A stretch of 64,000 bases of DNA from Candidatus Sulfopaludibacter sp. SbA3 (GTDB taxonomy: Bacteria > Acidobacteriota > Terriglobia > Bryobacterales > Bryobacteraceae), in the NCBI GenBank assembly GCA_945890485.1, contig CAMDCN010000010.1, positions 215,126 to 279,125 on the forward strand, read 5' to 3'. The notes beneath the pieces are model-generated. The model worked only from the letters and a program-made list of their open reading frames with translations. It had not been told where the DNA came from and made no database searches. Positions 43,284-53,759 of the stretch are shown here, piece after piece. Numbering within the stretch: position 1 is the first letter of the stretch; each line of letters begins with the position of its first letter. Position numbers and translations under genes: made by a program.

Positions 43284-43952
43284 ATGTCGCGTGACGACGA
43301 TAACAAACCCATTGAGAACATCCTGCTGCATGCAAATCCGAATCCGGAGCGATTGGGGTGCCCTGCGCGTGAGGACCTAATCAGCTTGGCGTTACGCGTT
43401 CGCGCGGCGGATGATCCGCTTTGGGCGCATGTTTCTGAATGCTCGCCCTGTTATGCGGATGTGCGGGAGCTGCAGGCGAAACACGGTGTGCGTCTTGAAG
43501 CGCAGCCCCGACCAAGGTGGCAGTGGTTGGCCGCGGCGGCTGCCCTCTTCGTTGTTGTCGGCGGAACTTCGTACTTCGTCTCTTCGCGGTCGCCGAATCC
43601 ACCCACAATCGTAGCGCAAACCTTGCCTCCGACGGTTTTGGATCTTCGCCCGTATGCCGTCTCCCGCAGTGAAGAGGCTGGGAAGCCCGTCGGCAGTTTG
43701 TCATTGCGGCGGAAGGTGCAGATGGCTGTTCTCATGCTGCCCGTTGCGTCGGCAGAGGGAGAGTATTCATTGAGGATCTTGGATGCGGACCTGAAGCCTC
43801 GGCTTTCCACCAGCGCGGTAGCTGCGCTGGTGAACGGTAATACTAGCATCACGAGGGAACTGGACTTGACGGACCTCCAGGCTGGCCGTTACACGCTTGC
43901 AATAAAGCGTGAACCGGAAGACTGGCGCCTTTTCCCGCTGGAGGTGTGGTAA
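43284..43952 (+). CDS. Zinc-binding anti-sigma-like membrane protein
   Basis: The 222-residue product has a cytoplasmic N-terminus with the ZAS-type motif HVSECSPCYADV (H-x3-C-x2-C), a membrane segment (WLAAAAALFVVVGGTSYFV, about 78-96) and an outer beta-rich domain (MLPVASAEGEYSLRI, LTDLQAGRYTLAIKREPEDW). The layout fits an anti-sigma factor that holds the preceding ECF sigma and senses an envelope signal. Such pairs often accompany CHAT proteins in related genomes, and a CHAT operon lies at 58230-62065. Confidence 0.7.
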   Translation: MSRDDDNKPIENILLHANPNPERLGCPAREDLISLALRVRAADDPLWAHVSECSPCYADVRELQAKHGVRLEAQPRPRWQWLAAAAALFVVVGGTSYFVSSRSPNPPTIVAQTLPPTVLDLRPYAVSRSEEAGKPVGSLSLRRKVQMAVLMLPVASAEGEYSLRILDADLKPRLSTSAVAALVNGNTSITRELDLTDLQAGRYTLAIKREPEDWRLFPLEVW

Positions 43953-44776
43953 CTGAGAGTTGTGCGCGGATGCACCTTTGCAAATCTCGCCTCCGTGCTG
44001 ATGAGTTACCTAGGTAGAAGCCGCAGTGGCCAGCATGGGCATATGCTGACCTCACAGATCGCTTTGCGGTAGTGTCTTGGCAACGGTCGGGAAGGGTTCA
44101 CCATGCTTTTCCGCCGAACGGCGGTTCGTCTGCCGGCGTCTGCCCGGTGAGCACCCTCCTCCGTGCAATGACCAAGAGCGCAATGGCGGAGCGGACGCAC
44201 ACCAACCGGCGGGCGCTGGATCGGTTATCGACCCCGACGAATACGGGGGCACCTCGCACGCGCTTCGAAGGGCGTAGGGGGCGGCGGGCCGGCAGCTTCG
44301 ATTTGAGTTGGTCTGACCCTGGGCGACGGACCCGCAACAGGTTACACGGCCTGGTCTTGGGCATTAGGGAGAGAAGTCCGTGATCTGAGGTGCGGCAGCA
44401 ACGACGAGAAGCCGGAGTGTTGGCTTCGATTTTGGGCGATTCTATCGGAGGGAACTGGGAATTTATGCCACTTGATGCGAAGTGTTGGCGCCGAGAAGTG
44501 GACAATTTCGGTTCGCTCGGCGGCGCGTTGCAGGGGAGGGCGGCCCGTGCCGAGGCAATTGACGCGTGGATCGTTTCCGTGGCCCGACCATCGCGCTTGT
44601 GCAGTAAGCCGGAACCGAGGGGGCGGCAGGCGCTTCGTTCCGACATAATTGAGCTAGTAGGCCGGGATGACCAATGGGACACTGGAGTAGTTCCGAATGA
44701 GGTGTTCTGATGCCCGTAACACTTCATTTTTACAAACTCACTTAATACTTGGAAAAGCTGGTACAATCGCCGGGCA
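43953..44776. other. Long intergenic region without convincing gene
   Basis: About 820 bp carry only arginine-rich, low-likelihood frames on both strands. A TACAAT box at 44762-44767 lies ten bases before the activator's ATG, which would give an almost leaderless transcript. No RNA gene was recognised. It may be decayed DNA between two modules. Confidence 0.4.
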
Positions 44777-46246
44777 ATGAAGGTTTTGATCACGTTTACC
44801 GGTTCGAACGACCCGTATTCGCGTTCACAGGTCCAAGGTGAAGAGCAAGCCGGCCCAGTTTTGTCCCTGGTAGCCGCCCGCGAATTTGATCGCGTGATCC
44901 TCCTCTCCACTCCGAAAATGGCGGGTATCACTGACGAAACGGCCGCGGCTATCACTGGTCCGGCGGTTAGCGTGCGAACCCTCGTACTCCCCGACCCTAC
45001 GGACTACCTCGCCATTCTTCGAGAGCTTCGGCGGGAGTGGAGCGAAATTCGAGAGCAGCACTTCGACGCGGAGTTTTTTGTGGCGACTGCTTCCGGCACT
45101 CCGCAAATGCATGCCTGCTGGTTTCTCTTAACAGCCAGTGGGGAGATTCCTGCCACCCTGCTTCAAGTTCGCCCGCCAAATTACGTTACGAAGGATTTGC
45201 CTGTCGTCACTGAGACAGTCCCGTCGGCTAGCGACTTTCCACGTGTCCTTCCAAACCGTATGGTTGCGGCAGAAGATGACCCGCTCTTCCTTCTTGACTC
45301 CGCACTCGAAAGCGTTGGCCTCGTGGTGCAACATGCTGCGATGCGAAGCGTCGCAGAGAGTGCAGCTCATGTTGCCCCGGTGGCCACCACCGTGCTCCTG
45401 CTGGGCGAAACGGGCACGGGGAAAGAGATGTTCGCCCAACTGATCCACACTTTGAGCAAACGCCGTGGCCGCTTCGTCGCGCTCAACTGCGGAGCGATTC
45501 CCAGCGAGTTGGTGGAGAGCACCCTTTTCGGACACGTGAAGGGCTCCTTTACGGGGGCAGTTAGCAACCAAACAGGGAAGTTTGAGCAAGCTCATGAAGG
45601 AACGCTGCTCCTCGATGAGATTGGCGAATTGCCCTTGACCGCCCAGGTCAAGCTACTCCGAGTGCTGCAGGACCAGACGATCGAACCAATCGGCGCGAAC
45701 GGAAGCCGTAAGGTGGATGTGCGCGTGATCGCCGCGACCAACAGGAATCTGCTCGAAGAGGTCAAAAACAAGCGGTTCCGGGAGGACCTCTACTATCGTC
45801 TCTGCCCGATCACGCTGAAGATCCCACCCCTCCGCGAACGCCGGTCGGAAATTACGCGCATTGCCGTCTATCTGCTGGACCGCCTGAATCGCAATTTTCG
45901 CCGGCAGCGCCGATTTTCGCCGGATGCGTTGCGTCGACTCACGACGTACCCATGGCCCGGAAACGTTCGCCAGATGGAAGGCGCTATTTCCCGGGCGGTA
46001 ATCCTCGCTGCGACGGATCTCATCCATGCCGCCGATCTCGATCTGGCGGAAGTCGAAACCTCGTCTCACCTTCCGCAGCCGCACGAGGGCTTTCAAATGG
46101 ATGCGTTCCTGTCTGAAGCGCGCGAAACTCTCATCGACCAAGCGCTGGAGCTGTCGAACGGAAACCAGAGCCAGGCGGCCAGGTTGCTTGGAACAAGCGC
46201 CCAGAACATCAGCAAGTTCCTCAAAACCCGCTCCAACGGCGGATGA
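44777..46246 (+). CDS. RtcR-like sigma-54 activator with CARF-type N-terminus
   Basis: The 489-residue protein has three parts. Residues 1-150 ([31 protein letters not shown]) match the N-terminal domain of RtcR, a CARF-type fold with a S-G-T-P ligand loop. Residues 175-410 are the AAA+ domain: Walker [15 protein letters not shown], the sigma-54 contact loop GSFTGA, Walker [11 protein letters not shown], arginine-finger region FREDLYYRL. The C-terminus is a Fis-type helix-turn-helix ([20 protein letters not shown]). It stands 126 bp before hsdR. No rtcA or rtcB is present. In family terms it should activate sigma-54 promoters when the N-terminal domain binds its ligand. Confidence 0.85.
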   Translation: MKVLITFTGSNDPYSRSQVQGEEQAGPVLSLVAAREFDRVILLSTPKMAGITDETAAAITGPAVSVRTLVLPDPTDYLAILRELRREWSEIREQHFDAEFFVATASGTPQMHACWFLLTASGEIPATLLQVRPPNYVTKDLPVVTETVPSASDFPRVLPNRMVAAEDDPLFLLDSALESVGLVVQHAAMRSVAESAAHVAPVATTVLLLGETGTGKEMFAQLIHTLSKRRGRFVALNCGAIPSELVESTLFGHVKGSFTGAVSNQTGKFEQAHEGTLLLDEIGELPLTAQVKLLRVLQDQTIEPIGANGSRKVDVRVIAATNRNLLEEVKNKRFREDLYYRLCPITLKIPPLRERRSEITRIAVYLLDRLNRNFRRQRRFSPDALRRLTTYPWPGNVRQMEGAISRAVILAATDLIHAADLDLAEVETSSHLPQPHEGFQMDAFLSEARETLIDQALELSNGNQSQAARLLGTSAQNISKFLKTRSNGG

Positions 46247-46254
46247 AGTCTCTA

Positions 46255-46266
46255 CAACTGGAGTTG
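46255..46266. promoter_or_regulatory. Putative activator binding site (hsdR)
   Basis: CAACTGGAGTTG is a perfect palindrome outside the central two bases. Its centre lies 73 bp upstream of the -12 element at 46333. The same arms recur upstream of yhaO at 52439-52450. Two direct repeats GGGTTGT follow at 46270 and 46283. Confidence 0.55.
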
Positions 46267-46319
46267 AAAGGGTTGTTTGTGTGGGTTGTGCAAGCTGCTC
46301 ATTTTAAATCAGTTAAGCT

Positions 46320-46335
46320 TGGTTCTGGTTTTGCT
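46320..46335 (+). promoter_or_regulatory. Putative sigma-54 promoter of hsdRMS
   Basis: TGGTTCTGGTTTTGCT has the invariant GG and GC ten bases apart, and TTTGC at the -12 element. Transcription would start near 46346, 26 bp before the hsdR ATG. The upstream gene encodes a sigma-54 activator, which supports it. Confidence 0.6.
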
Positions 46336-46371
46336 TTATTCCCCTCCAGACGGGTAGAATAGTCCTTCCTG

Positions 46372-49300
46372 ATGGAATCTCTGAACTTCGAATTCCTCCG
46401 ACCAGAATACTCGGCGCTCGCCGACCTCGGTGCCTACGCCGAGACCTATGTGTATTCTGATCCGTCGAGTGCGGGGGTCAAATTGCGCGCGTTCGCCGAA
46501 CTCCTGACCGGCGCCATCTACGAGAAATTCAAGTTGCAGCGTCCGCTGGAGGAGGAATTCGTAAAGCTCCTAACGGCTGCGGTTTTCAAGAGTGCCGTGC
46601 CCGCCGCCATCCTGAATCCGCTGCACGCGATGAGAAAAGAGGGGAATCAGGCCGCCCACGGTAGTCCACTCTCACCGGAGACGGCGCTTTACCTGCTGGA
46701 GCAGGCATTCAAACTCGCCCAGTGGTGGTCGGTCCAAGCCCTTGCCGCCGATCCTGCAACGCTTCCCACCTTCAAACAACCGCTGAAACCGGCGCAAGCT
46801 GCCGCGGCCAAACCCTCCGAGGAGGAGAAGGCCAAGCTTGCCGCGCAAGAAAAGGAACTGGACGAAAAGGTCAAAGCTCTCGAAGAACTGCAGCGGAAGT
46901 ATGACCAGGTTTTGCAGCAAGCGGAGCAACTCGCCGCCATTCAGGCCGCCGGGCAACAGACCGCCAACCTGCTCCACATTAGCGAGGAGGAGACCCGGCA
47001 ACGGCTGATCGATCGTGATTTGGCGAAATCGGGTTGGAAGGTGGGTTACAAGGGCGCGAACTCGAACGAGGTAACCCAGGAACACACCCTTAACAACGGC
47101 ACCCGCGCGGACTATGTTCTCTGGGATGACAACGGAAAGCCTCTCGCCGTGGTGGAGGCGAAGCGGACGTCCCGCGACCCCGAAGCAGGCCGGAAGCAGG
47201 CCGCGAGTTATGCGGATCAACTGGAAGCTCAGCACGGCCAGCGGCCGGTTATCTTCACCGCGAACGGGCACGACATCGTCCTCTGGGACGACGCGCAAGG
47301 TTATCCTCCCCGCCCGATCTATGGGTTCTACTCGAAGGACAGTTTGCAGTATCTGGTGTACCAGCGGGGAGCTAAGAAACCGCTCGCTGATATCACGGTC
47401 GATCCCGCGATCACGAACCGGCTCTATCAAATTGAGGCCATTCGCCGTGTTTCGGAGAAATTCACCGCCAGGCATCGAAAGGCTCTGCTCGTTCAGGCCA
47501 CCGGCACCGGCAAAACCCGCGTCGCCATCTCTGTCACCGACGTTCTCATGCGCGCCGGCTGGGTGAAGCGCGTGCTATTCCTTTGTGATCGCACGGAATT
47601 GCGCAAGCAGGCGAAAAACGCCTTCAGTGACTTCCTCAAAGAGCCCCTCACCATCCTCGACTCCGGTACTCAGCACGACCGGAATGCCCGCATCTACCTG
47701 GCTACCTATCCGGCTCTCGACAAGTTCTTCCAGAACTTCGATCCCGGCTTTTTCGATCTCGTGATCGCCGATGAATCGCACCGGAGCGTCTATAACCACT
47801 ACCGCGATCTCTTTCGCTACTTCGACTGCCTCCAGGTGGGCCTCACTGCCACTCCTGTCCAGTTCATCGCACGGAACAGCTTCCAGCTTTTCGATTGCGG
47901 CAACCAGGACCCTACCTTTAACTACGACCTCGATGAAGCCGTCGAGCAGCATTATCTGGTCCCGCACGAGGTGGCGACCCACACGACACGCTTCCTTCGG
48001 GAAGGCATCAAGTACACGCAGTTGACCGAGGAGCAGCGGCGCCAGCTTGAAGAGGACGGCGAAGACCCCACCACCTTCGACTATGACGCCGAGAGCATTG
48101 ACAAGCAGATCTTCAACAAAGACACCAACCGCGTCATTCTTCGCAACCTAATGGAGAATGGCATTCGCGACGCCACTGGCCAGCGAATCGGCAAGACAAT
48201 CATCTTCGCCAGGGGCCACAATCACGCGGTGCTGCTGCACGAACTCTTCGACGAGATGTATCCGCAATATGGCGGCAAGTTCTGCGCCGTCATCGACAAC
48301 CAGATCGATGCCCGCGAACAACTGATCGACGACTTCAAGAACTCCAATCACGACCTGACCATCGCCATCTCAGTGGACATGCTCGACACCGGAATTGACG
48401 TTCCGGAGATCGTCAATCTTGTCTTCGCCAAGCCGGTTCGCTCGCGCGTAAAGTTCTGGCAGATGATCGGCCGCGGCACGCGCCTGTGCAAAGACCTCTT
48501 CGGCGCAGGTGTGGACAAGACAAAGTTCCGCATTTTCGATCACTGGGGCAATTTCGAATATTTCGACCAGCCCCGTCCGGAGGTGCAGCCGGCACAGCCG
48601 AAGTCCTTGCTCCAGCGCCTGTTCGAAGCCAGGATCGAGCTCGCGGAAACGGCGCTGGCCAATGCCCAGCCGGAGACTTTTGCCATCGCCAGGGACTTGA
48701 TTGCCGCCCAGATTGCCACGTTGCCGGCCGAAGCCGTTTCTGTTCGCGAGAAATGGCGCGAAGTGCAAACTGTCTCGCATCCCGACGCCCTGAATCAGTT
48801 CTCGAATGAAACAGTAGCGACCCTTCGCCGCGATGTCGCGCCTCTCATGCAGTGGATCGACATCGCTGGTTCCCGCGATGCCTATGAACTGGACTTGTTG
48901 CTCGCTCGAACAGAGACGGAGTTGGCGAAAGGCTCCATGAAGGTAGCCGATCTGCAGGCTGCTCTGATCGACCGGCTCAGCGATCTCAAAATGAACCTCA
49001 ACCCGGTCAGGGAGCGCACTGCGGCGATTCAGCAGGCCCGTTCCCCTCAATTCTGGCAATCTGTGACGGTGCCTGCGCTGGAGACGCTGCGCACGGAACT
49101 CCGCGGGATCATGCAGTACCGTCAATGGGACCCACGCACCGGGCAACCGAGAATCACCGATATTGCCGAGGAGCTTGATGGAATCCAGACCGGCGAACAC
49201 AGAGGCGTCTCGGCCAGCAACAATATGGCTGTTTACCGGGAACGGGTGCTCTCTACTCTGCGGCACCTCTTCACGCATGATGCGACTCTGCAAAAGGTCA

Positions 49301-49731
49301 GGCGCGGCGAACCAGTCCAGCCTGCGGATCTGGAAGCGTTGGTCTCTCTGGTGCTCACCCAGAATCCGACCGTCGATCTCCGGACGCTGCGGGAGTTCTA
49401 CCCGGCAACCGCCGGGAGTCTGGAGGACCTGATTCGCAGCATCGTTGGCATGGAACCAGAGGCCGTCGACGGTCGCTTCGCTGCGTTCGCCGGCAAGTAT
49501 CCGTTAAGTGCTACCCAGACCCAGTTTCTTGCCATGTTGAAGCGCGAAATCGCCGAACATGGCGCCATTGCCATAGACCGTCTCTACGACTCGCCCTTTA
49601 CTGCCGTTCACAGCGACGGACTGGATGGCGTATTCGGCGACGAACGACAGATTCAGGAATTGCTGCAGATCGTCCGCACGTTTGAGCCGCAACCCGCTGG
49701 CTCCGCGGACGCAACAAGTCAAACCATATGA
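46372..49731 (+). CDS. hsdR: Type I restriction enzyme R subunit
   Basis: The 1119-residue protein has an N-terminal DUF4145-like domain (residues 20-130, ending near [20 protein letters not shown]), a coiled coil (about 145-195), the nuclease motif [19 protein letters not shown] (PD-(D/E)xK), a helicase core with Walker [23 protein letters not shown] and GLTATP, motif [11 protein letters not shown], and an EcoEI-type C-terminal domain. It cuts and translocates DNA with HsdM and HsdS. The stop overlaps hsdM by 4 bp. Confidence 0.93.
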   Translation: MESLNFEFLRPEYSALADLGAYAETYVYSDPSSAGVKLRAFAELLTGAIYEKFKLQRPLEEEFVKLLTAAVFKSAVPAAILNPLHAMRKEGNQAAHGSPLSPETALYLLEQAFKLAQWWSVQALAADPATLPTFKQPLKPAQAAAAKPSEEEKAKLAAQEKELDEKVKALEELQRKYDQVLQQAEQLAAIQAAGQQTANLLHISEEETRQRLIDRDLAKSGWKVGYKGANSNEVTQEHTLNNGTRADYVLWDDNGKPLAVVEAKRTSRDPEAGRKQAASYADQLEAQHGQRPVIFTANGHDIVLWDDAQGYPPRPIYGFYSKDSLQYLVYQRGAKKPLADITVDPAITNRLYQIEAIRRVSEKFTARHRKALLVQATGTGKTRVAISVTDVLMRAGWVKRVLFLCDRTELRKQAKNAFSDFLKEPLTILDSGTQHDRNARIYLATYPALDKFFQNFDPGFFDLVIADESHRSVYNHYRDLFRYFDCLQVGLTATPVQFIARNSFQLFDCGNQDPTFNYDLDEAVEQHYLVPHEVATHTTRFLREGIKYTQLTEEQRRQLEEDGEDPTTFDYDAESIDKQIFNKDTNRVILRNLMENGIRDATGQRIGKTIIFARGHNHAVLLHELFDEMYPQYGGKFCAVIDNQIDAREQLIDDFKNSNHDLTIAISVDMLDTGIDVPEIVNLVFAKPVRSRVKFWQMIGRGTRLCKDLFGAGVDKTKFRIFDHWGNFEYFDQPRPEVQPAQPKSLLQRLFEARIELAETALANAQPETFAIARDLIAAQIATLPAEAVSVREKWREVQTVSHPDALNQFSNETVATLRRDVAPLMQWIDIAGSRDAYELDLLLARTETELAKGSMKVADLQAALIDRLSDLKMNLNPVRERTAAIQQARSPQFWQSVTVPALETLRTELRGIMQYRQWDPRTGQPRITDIAEELDGIQTGEHRGVSASNNMAVYRERVLSTLRHLFTHDATLQKVRRGEPVQPADLEALVSLVLTQNPTVDLRTLREFYPATAGSLEDLIRSIVGMEPEAVDGRFAAFAGKYPLSATQTQFLAMLKREIAEHGAIAIDRLYDSPFTAVHSDGLDGVFGDERQIQELLQIVRTFEPQPAGSADATSQTI

Positions 49732-51236
49732 TCACAGGTGACCTTCGCAACAAAATCGACAAGCTCTGGGAGGAGTTCTGGACTGGCGGCATCGCCAATC
49801 CACTGCAGGTGATTGAACAAATCACCTTCCTGCTCTTCGCCCGCATGCTCGATATGACAGAATCGCGCAACGAAAAGCGCGCCGCCCGCACGGGAAAGCC
49901 CGTCGCCAATCCCATCTTCTCGCCAGAGGACCAGGAGCTTCGCTGGTCGAATTTCAAGAATCTGGCGGCCCCCTTGCTGCTGCCCTTGGTGCGTGACCGT
50001 GCATTTCCGCACTTTCGTGAGCTCGGCGGCCAGGGGAGTCGATTCGCCGAGTATATGAAGGACGCGCAGTTGATGGTGCAGAAACCGAGTCTGCTGGTTT
50101 CCGCCATCAACATGATTGACGCCTTGCCACTCGAACGCACCGACATCAAGGGGGACCTCTACGAATACCTTCTGAGCAAGCTGAGCCAGGCCGGGGTGAA
50201 TGGCCAGTTCCGCACGCCGCGCCACATCATTCGCTTCATGGTCGAGTTGCTCGATCCGAACGCGGATGAGACCGTTGCCGATCCGTCCTGTGGCACGGCT
50301 GGCTTCCTAGTAGGCGCCGCGGAATACCTGCTCGAAAAGTACACCTCGCCAGCGGGCGTGGTGGTGGAAGAGGGCCAGAAGATTTTCTCAGGCGATCTCT
50401 TCACTGACGCCAACCGCCAGCACCGGCAGCGCGGCATGTTTCAGGGCTTCGATTTCGACGTCACGATGCTCCGCATTGCGGCCATGAATCTGGTTCTGCA
50501 CGGGATTGACGAGCCGGATATCCATTATCAGGACACCCTCAGCACCACCTTCCCGGATCGCTTCCGGGCGCTGTCGCAGGATGCATTTGATGTGGTTCTC
50601 GCCAATCCCCCCTTCAAAGGAAGTCTAGATTACAGTGATGTGCAGCCTGCGCTTCTGGCGCGGGTGAAAACGAAGAAAACGGAACTCCTCTTCGTGGCAC
50701 TGATATTGAGAATGCTGCGTCTCGGTGGCCGTTCCGCCACCATCGTCCCGGATGGGGTGCTCTTTGGCTCCAGCAATGCCCACCAGGCCCTTCGCAAGAT
50801 GCTGATTGAGGAGAACCAGTTGGATGCGGTAATCTCTTTGCCTTCGGGCGTATTTAGGCCCTACGCAGGCGTCTCAACCGCGATTCTGGTCTTCACGAAG
50901 GGCGGCCGAACGAACGAAGTGTTCTTCTATGACGTTCAAGCGGACGGCTTCTCGCTCGACGACAAACGGGATCCTGTTGCAGCGAACGACCTGCCTGACG
51001 CACTGCTGCGATGGAAGCAACGAGACCCTCGCAAGGATACAGACCGAACAGGCAAAGCGTTCTTTGTCTCAGGGAAGGAGATCGCCGACAACAAGTTTGA
51101 TCTGTCGCTGAATCGTTACAAGGAGACGGTGCACGCGGAAGAGCGGCATGACCCGCCCAAGGAAATTCTGGAGCGGATGAAGGCCCTGGAGAGGGAAATC
51201 CAGAAGGAGCTAGGAGAGTTGGAGGCGATGCTGTGA
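49728..51236 (+). CDS. hsdM: Type I restriction-modification methyltransferase
   Basis: The 502-residue protein has the HsdM N-terminal helical domain ([17 protein letters not shown]), SAM motif [20 protein letters not shown], and catalytic motif [12 protein letters not shown] for N6-adenine methylation. It overlaps hsdR and hsdS by 4 bp each, so the subunits are made together. Confidence 0.94.
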   Translation: MITGDLRNKIDKLWEEFWTGGIANPLQVIEQITFLLFARMLDMTESRNEKRAARTGKPVANPIFSPEDQELRWSNFKNLAAPLLLPLVRDRAFPHFRELGGQGSRFAEYMKDAQLMVQKPSLLVSAINMIDALPLERTDIKGDLYEYLLSKLSQAGVNGQFRTPRHIIRFMVELLDPNADETVADPSCGTAGFLVGAAEYLLEKYTSPAGVVVEEGQKIFSGDLFTDANRQHRQRGMFQGFDFDVTMLRIAAMNLVLHGIDEPDIHYQDTLSTTFPDRFRALSQDAFDVVLANPPFKGSLDYSDVQPALLARVKTKKTELLFVALILRMLRLGGRSATIVPDGVLFGSSNAHQALRKMLIEENQLDAVISLPSGVFRPYAGVSTAILVFTKGGRTNEVFFYDVQADGFSLDDKRDPVAANDLPDALLRWKQRDPRKDTDRTGKAFFVSGKEIADNKFDLSLNRYKETVHAEERHDPPKEILERMKALEREIQKELGELEAML

Positions 51237-52423
51237 GCGGTGTTTTACTAAGTGAAGTTGCATCGATAAATCCTGTCGATCGAGTCGAATGTGATGCCGA
51301 AAAGAAGGTCAGCTTCCTGCCAATGTCGGCAGTTTCTGCTTCGGGACTTTTTACTCCCGAGGTTCGTCGTTACGCAGAGGTAGCGAAGGGTTTCACTCAA
51401 TTCAGAGTGGGCGATGTGCTCATCGCGAAAATCACGCCATGCTTTGAGAATGGAAAGGCTGCGTTTATCAATCGCCTGCCCTTTCCAATTGGGTTTGGCT
51501 CAACGGAATTTCACGTAGTAAGGCCAAGTCCTGCAATTCATGGTCCGTACTTGTATCGATTCGTCACGACGCAGCAATTTCGACGAAAAGGTGCTCAGCG
51601 TATGACTGGCAGCGCAGGGCAGCAGCGAGTTCCTTCAGAATTTCTTCGGCAGCTAGTCATCCCACTTCCGCCGCTCGAAGAGCAGAAGCGAATCGCCGCG
51701 ATACTGGACAATGCGGACGCAATCCGACGAAAGCGCGAGCAGGCTATCGAACTCGCCGACGAATTCCTGCGCTCGCTCTTCCTCGACATGTTCGGCGACC
51801 CGGTGACCAATCCGAAGGGCTGGCCAACCTATCAACTTTGTGAACTCCTCTCTGGAATCGAAAGTGGGTGGAGCCCAACTTGCGCCGATCGCCATGCCGA
51901 GAATAGTGAGTGGGGAGTATTAAAGTTGGGAGCCGTTACTAGCTGCGTTTTCAAGCCCGAGGAAAACAAAGCTCTACTGCCCGGAACATCCCCAAGGCCG
52001 AAAATCGAAGTTCGTGATGGCGACGTTCTCTTCGCACGCAAAAATACCTATGAACTCGTGGCTGCATGCGCACTGGCAGTTGATCCGCCGCCTCGACTGA
52101 TGATGTCTGATTTGATCTTCCGGCTGAAAATTAGTGAGGCACAGTTAGTCTTGCCCGAGTATCTCTGGCAAGCACTCGTCCAGCCTTCGCTGAGAGGCCG
52201 GATTCAAAAGCTTGCAGGTGGCTCTGCTGGGTCGATGCCAAATATTTCGAAAGAACGCCTCCTTGGCGCTGTTCTGCCTGTGCCACCAATGGACCAGCAA
52301 AGAGAATTCGTGTTGAGGTTGCGAAAGGTCCAATCGATCAAGAACTACATTGCTGAGCATCATGCGGAAGCCCAGTACGCCAGTTCTGCTCTCGCTGCAC
52401 GGGCGTTCTCAGGTGGGCTGTGA
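51233..52423 (+). CDS. hsdS: Type I restriction specificity subunit
   Basis: GTG 51233 overlaps the hsdM stop. The 396-residue protein has two target recognition domains (about 1-135 and 195-345), each ending in a conserved helix: [20 protein letters not shown] and [18 protein letters not shown]. The first TRD is short at its N-terminus (starting [11 protein letters not shown]) but seems complete. The target sequence cannot be predicted here. Confidence 0.9.
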   Translation: MSGVLLSEVASINPVDRVECDAEKKVSFLPMSAVSASGLFTPEVRRYAEVAKGFTQFRVGDVLIAKITPCFENGKAAFINRLPFPIGFGSTEFHVVRPSPAIHGPYLYRFVTTQQFRRKGAQRMTGSAGQQRVPSEFLRQLVIPLPPLEEQKRIAAILDNADAIRRKREQAIELADEFLRSLFLDMFGDPVTNPKGWPTYQLCELLSGIESGWSPTCADRHAENSEWGVLKLGAVTSCVFKPEENKALLPGTSPRPKIEVRDGDVLFARKNTYELVAACALAVDPPPRLMMSDLIFRLKISEAQLVLPEYLWQALVQPSLRGRIQKLAGGSAGSMPNISKERLLGAVLPVPPMDQQREFVLRLRKVQSIKNYIAEHHAEAQYASSALAARAFSGGL

Positions 52424-52438
52424 CGCCAAAGTAATGTT

Positions 52439-52470
52439 CAACTATAGTTGGTGGCGCTGAAACTCAAGTT
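52439..52470. promoter_or_regulatory. Putative activator binding sites (yhaO), two copies
   Basis: CAACTATAGTTG at 52439-52450 has the same arms as the site before hsdR. A second, shorter copy, AACTCAAGTT, lies at 52461-52470, with centres 21 bp apart (two helical turns). The first centre is about 96 bp upstream of the -12 element at 52540. Confidence 0.55.
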
Positions 52471-52526
52471 GCGTTTCTGAGCTCGGCAAAGAGGCTGACG
52501 AACAATGAAATCTGCAACTTAGCTTT

Positions 52527-52542
52527 TGGTACGGAACATGCA
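52527..52542 (+). promoter_or_regulatory. Putative sigma-54 promoter of yhaON
   Basis: TGGTACGGAACATGCA differs from the consensus TGGCACG-N4-TTGCA at only two positions and keeps the GG-N10-GC spacing. Transcription would start near 52553, only four bases before the ATG at 52557, so the message would be nearly leaderless; this is a point against it. Confidence 0.6.
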
Positions 52543-52556
52543 CTAATGAGAAGAGC

Positions 52557-53759
52557 ATGTTCAAGTTCATCCACGCAGCCGACATTCACATCGACAGTCC
52601 ATTGCGCGGGCTGGCAACTTTTGAGGGCGCTCCCGTTGAGCGAATTCGATCCGCCACCCGCGAAGCCTTCCGCAATCTCGTTCAGCTTGCCGTCGCAGAA
52701 CAAGTCGCCTTCGTCCTGATCGCTGGCGATCTCTGGGATGGTGATTGGCCCGACTCCGCACCGGGGCTATTCTTCATCCAACAAGCTGCCCGGCTCGGTA
52801 AGGCTGGCATTCCGATCTTTGTCATTAAGGGGAATCACGATGCCGAGAGCAAGGTGACGAGCGCCATCCGCCATTGGCCCGAGAACGTGACGTTCTTCAA
52901 CCACAAGAAGGCGCACACGATACATCTGGAAAAATGGAACGTGGCGATCCATGGTCAGAGCTATGGCGAGCCGCAGGTCACGCAGGATCTTTCGGAAGAG
53001 TTTCCGGCTCCCGTGGCAGGTGCTTTCAACATCGGGCTTCTCCACACCTGCCTGGAGGACGGCACTACAACTTATGCTCCGGCCCGCATCGACAGATTGG
53101 CCGCGCATGGGTATGAGTATTGGGCGCTCGGGCACATCCACCAGCGCTGCGACTTCAGCCGCAATGGTGTTCACATCGCATTTCCCGGTAACTCGCAGGG
53201 AAGGTCGATTCGAGAGACAGGCGCCAAGGGATGCTCCCTGGTGACCGTGAAAGACGACCATACGGTGACTTCGCAGTTTCACGCGCTCGACGTTGTTCGC
53301 TGGCAGGAACTCTCTGTCGTTACCGACGACGCAGGGCTCGAACTCGACGTCCGCGAAGCGCTGGAACGCGCCGTCGCGAAGAGCGATGGTCGACTGCTTG
53401 CCGTGCGCCTCCAGGTGAAAGGCTTCGTTGCTGGTGGCCAGGCTCTACGGGACCGTCTTGATGCGGTTGCCATAGAAGTTGGGGACGTTTGGTTGGAAAA
53501 AATCCTAGTCATTCCACCAGCCCGCGACAGCGAATCGCCAACGGGCCATGCCCTGCCGTCACCAGTAGCAGAGGAGATCCAAAGGTTGATCGCGCTGCTG
53601 CAGGAGGATGATCCTGTCGTATCGGAATGGATGGCTGGTTTCGTCGAATTGCGCTGGCGGTTGCAAGGGGAACTCGAGGAGTCCGAGGCGGCGGTGGCAT
53701 TGAGCGCTAAGCAGGCATTTCGAAGCCTGGTAGCGAAGGTCGGAGGACAACTGTCGTGA
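52557..53759 (+). CDS. yhaO: YhaO/SbcD-like metallophosphoesterase
   Basis: The 400-residue product has the Mre11-type nuclease motifs in order: HAADIHID, IAGDLWDGDW, IKGNHDAE, LLHTC and LGHIHQR. These bind two metal ions. The C-terminal capping region matches YhaO in length. It overlaps the next gene by 4 bp, the standard nuclease and ATPase pairing. Confidence 0.88.
   Translation: MFKFIHAADIHIDSPLRGLATFEGAPVERIRSATREAFRNLVQLAVAEQVAFVLIAGDLWDGDWPDSAPGLFFIQQAARLGKAGIPIFVIKGNHDAESKVTSAIRHWPENVTFFNHKKAHTIHLEKWNVAIHGQSYGEPQVTQDLSEEFPAPVAGAFNIGLLHTCLEDGTTTYAPARIDRLAAHGYEYWALGHIHQRCDFSRNGVHIAFPGNSQGRSIRETGAKGCSLVTVKDDHTVTSQFHALDVVRWQELSVVTDDAGLELDVREALERAVAKSDGRLLAVRLQVKGFVAGGQALRDRLDAVAIEVGDVWLEKILVIPPARDSESPTGHALPSPVAEEIQRLIALLQEDDPVVSEWMAGFVELRWRLQGELEESEAAVALSAKQAFRSLVAKVGGQLS

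Noticed and set aside
44098..44955. Leftward 285-codon frame in the gap before the sigma-54 activator
   Set aside because: It overlaps the start of the activator, and its translation is rich in Ser, Arg and Pro like other shadow frames.
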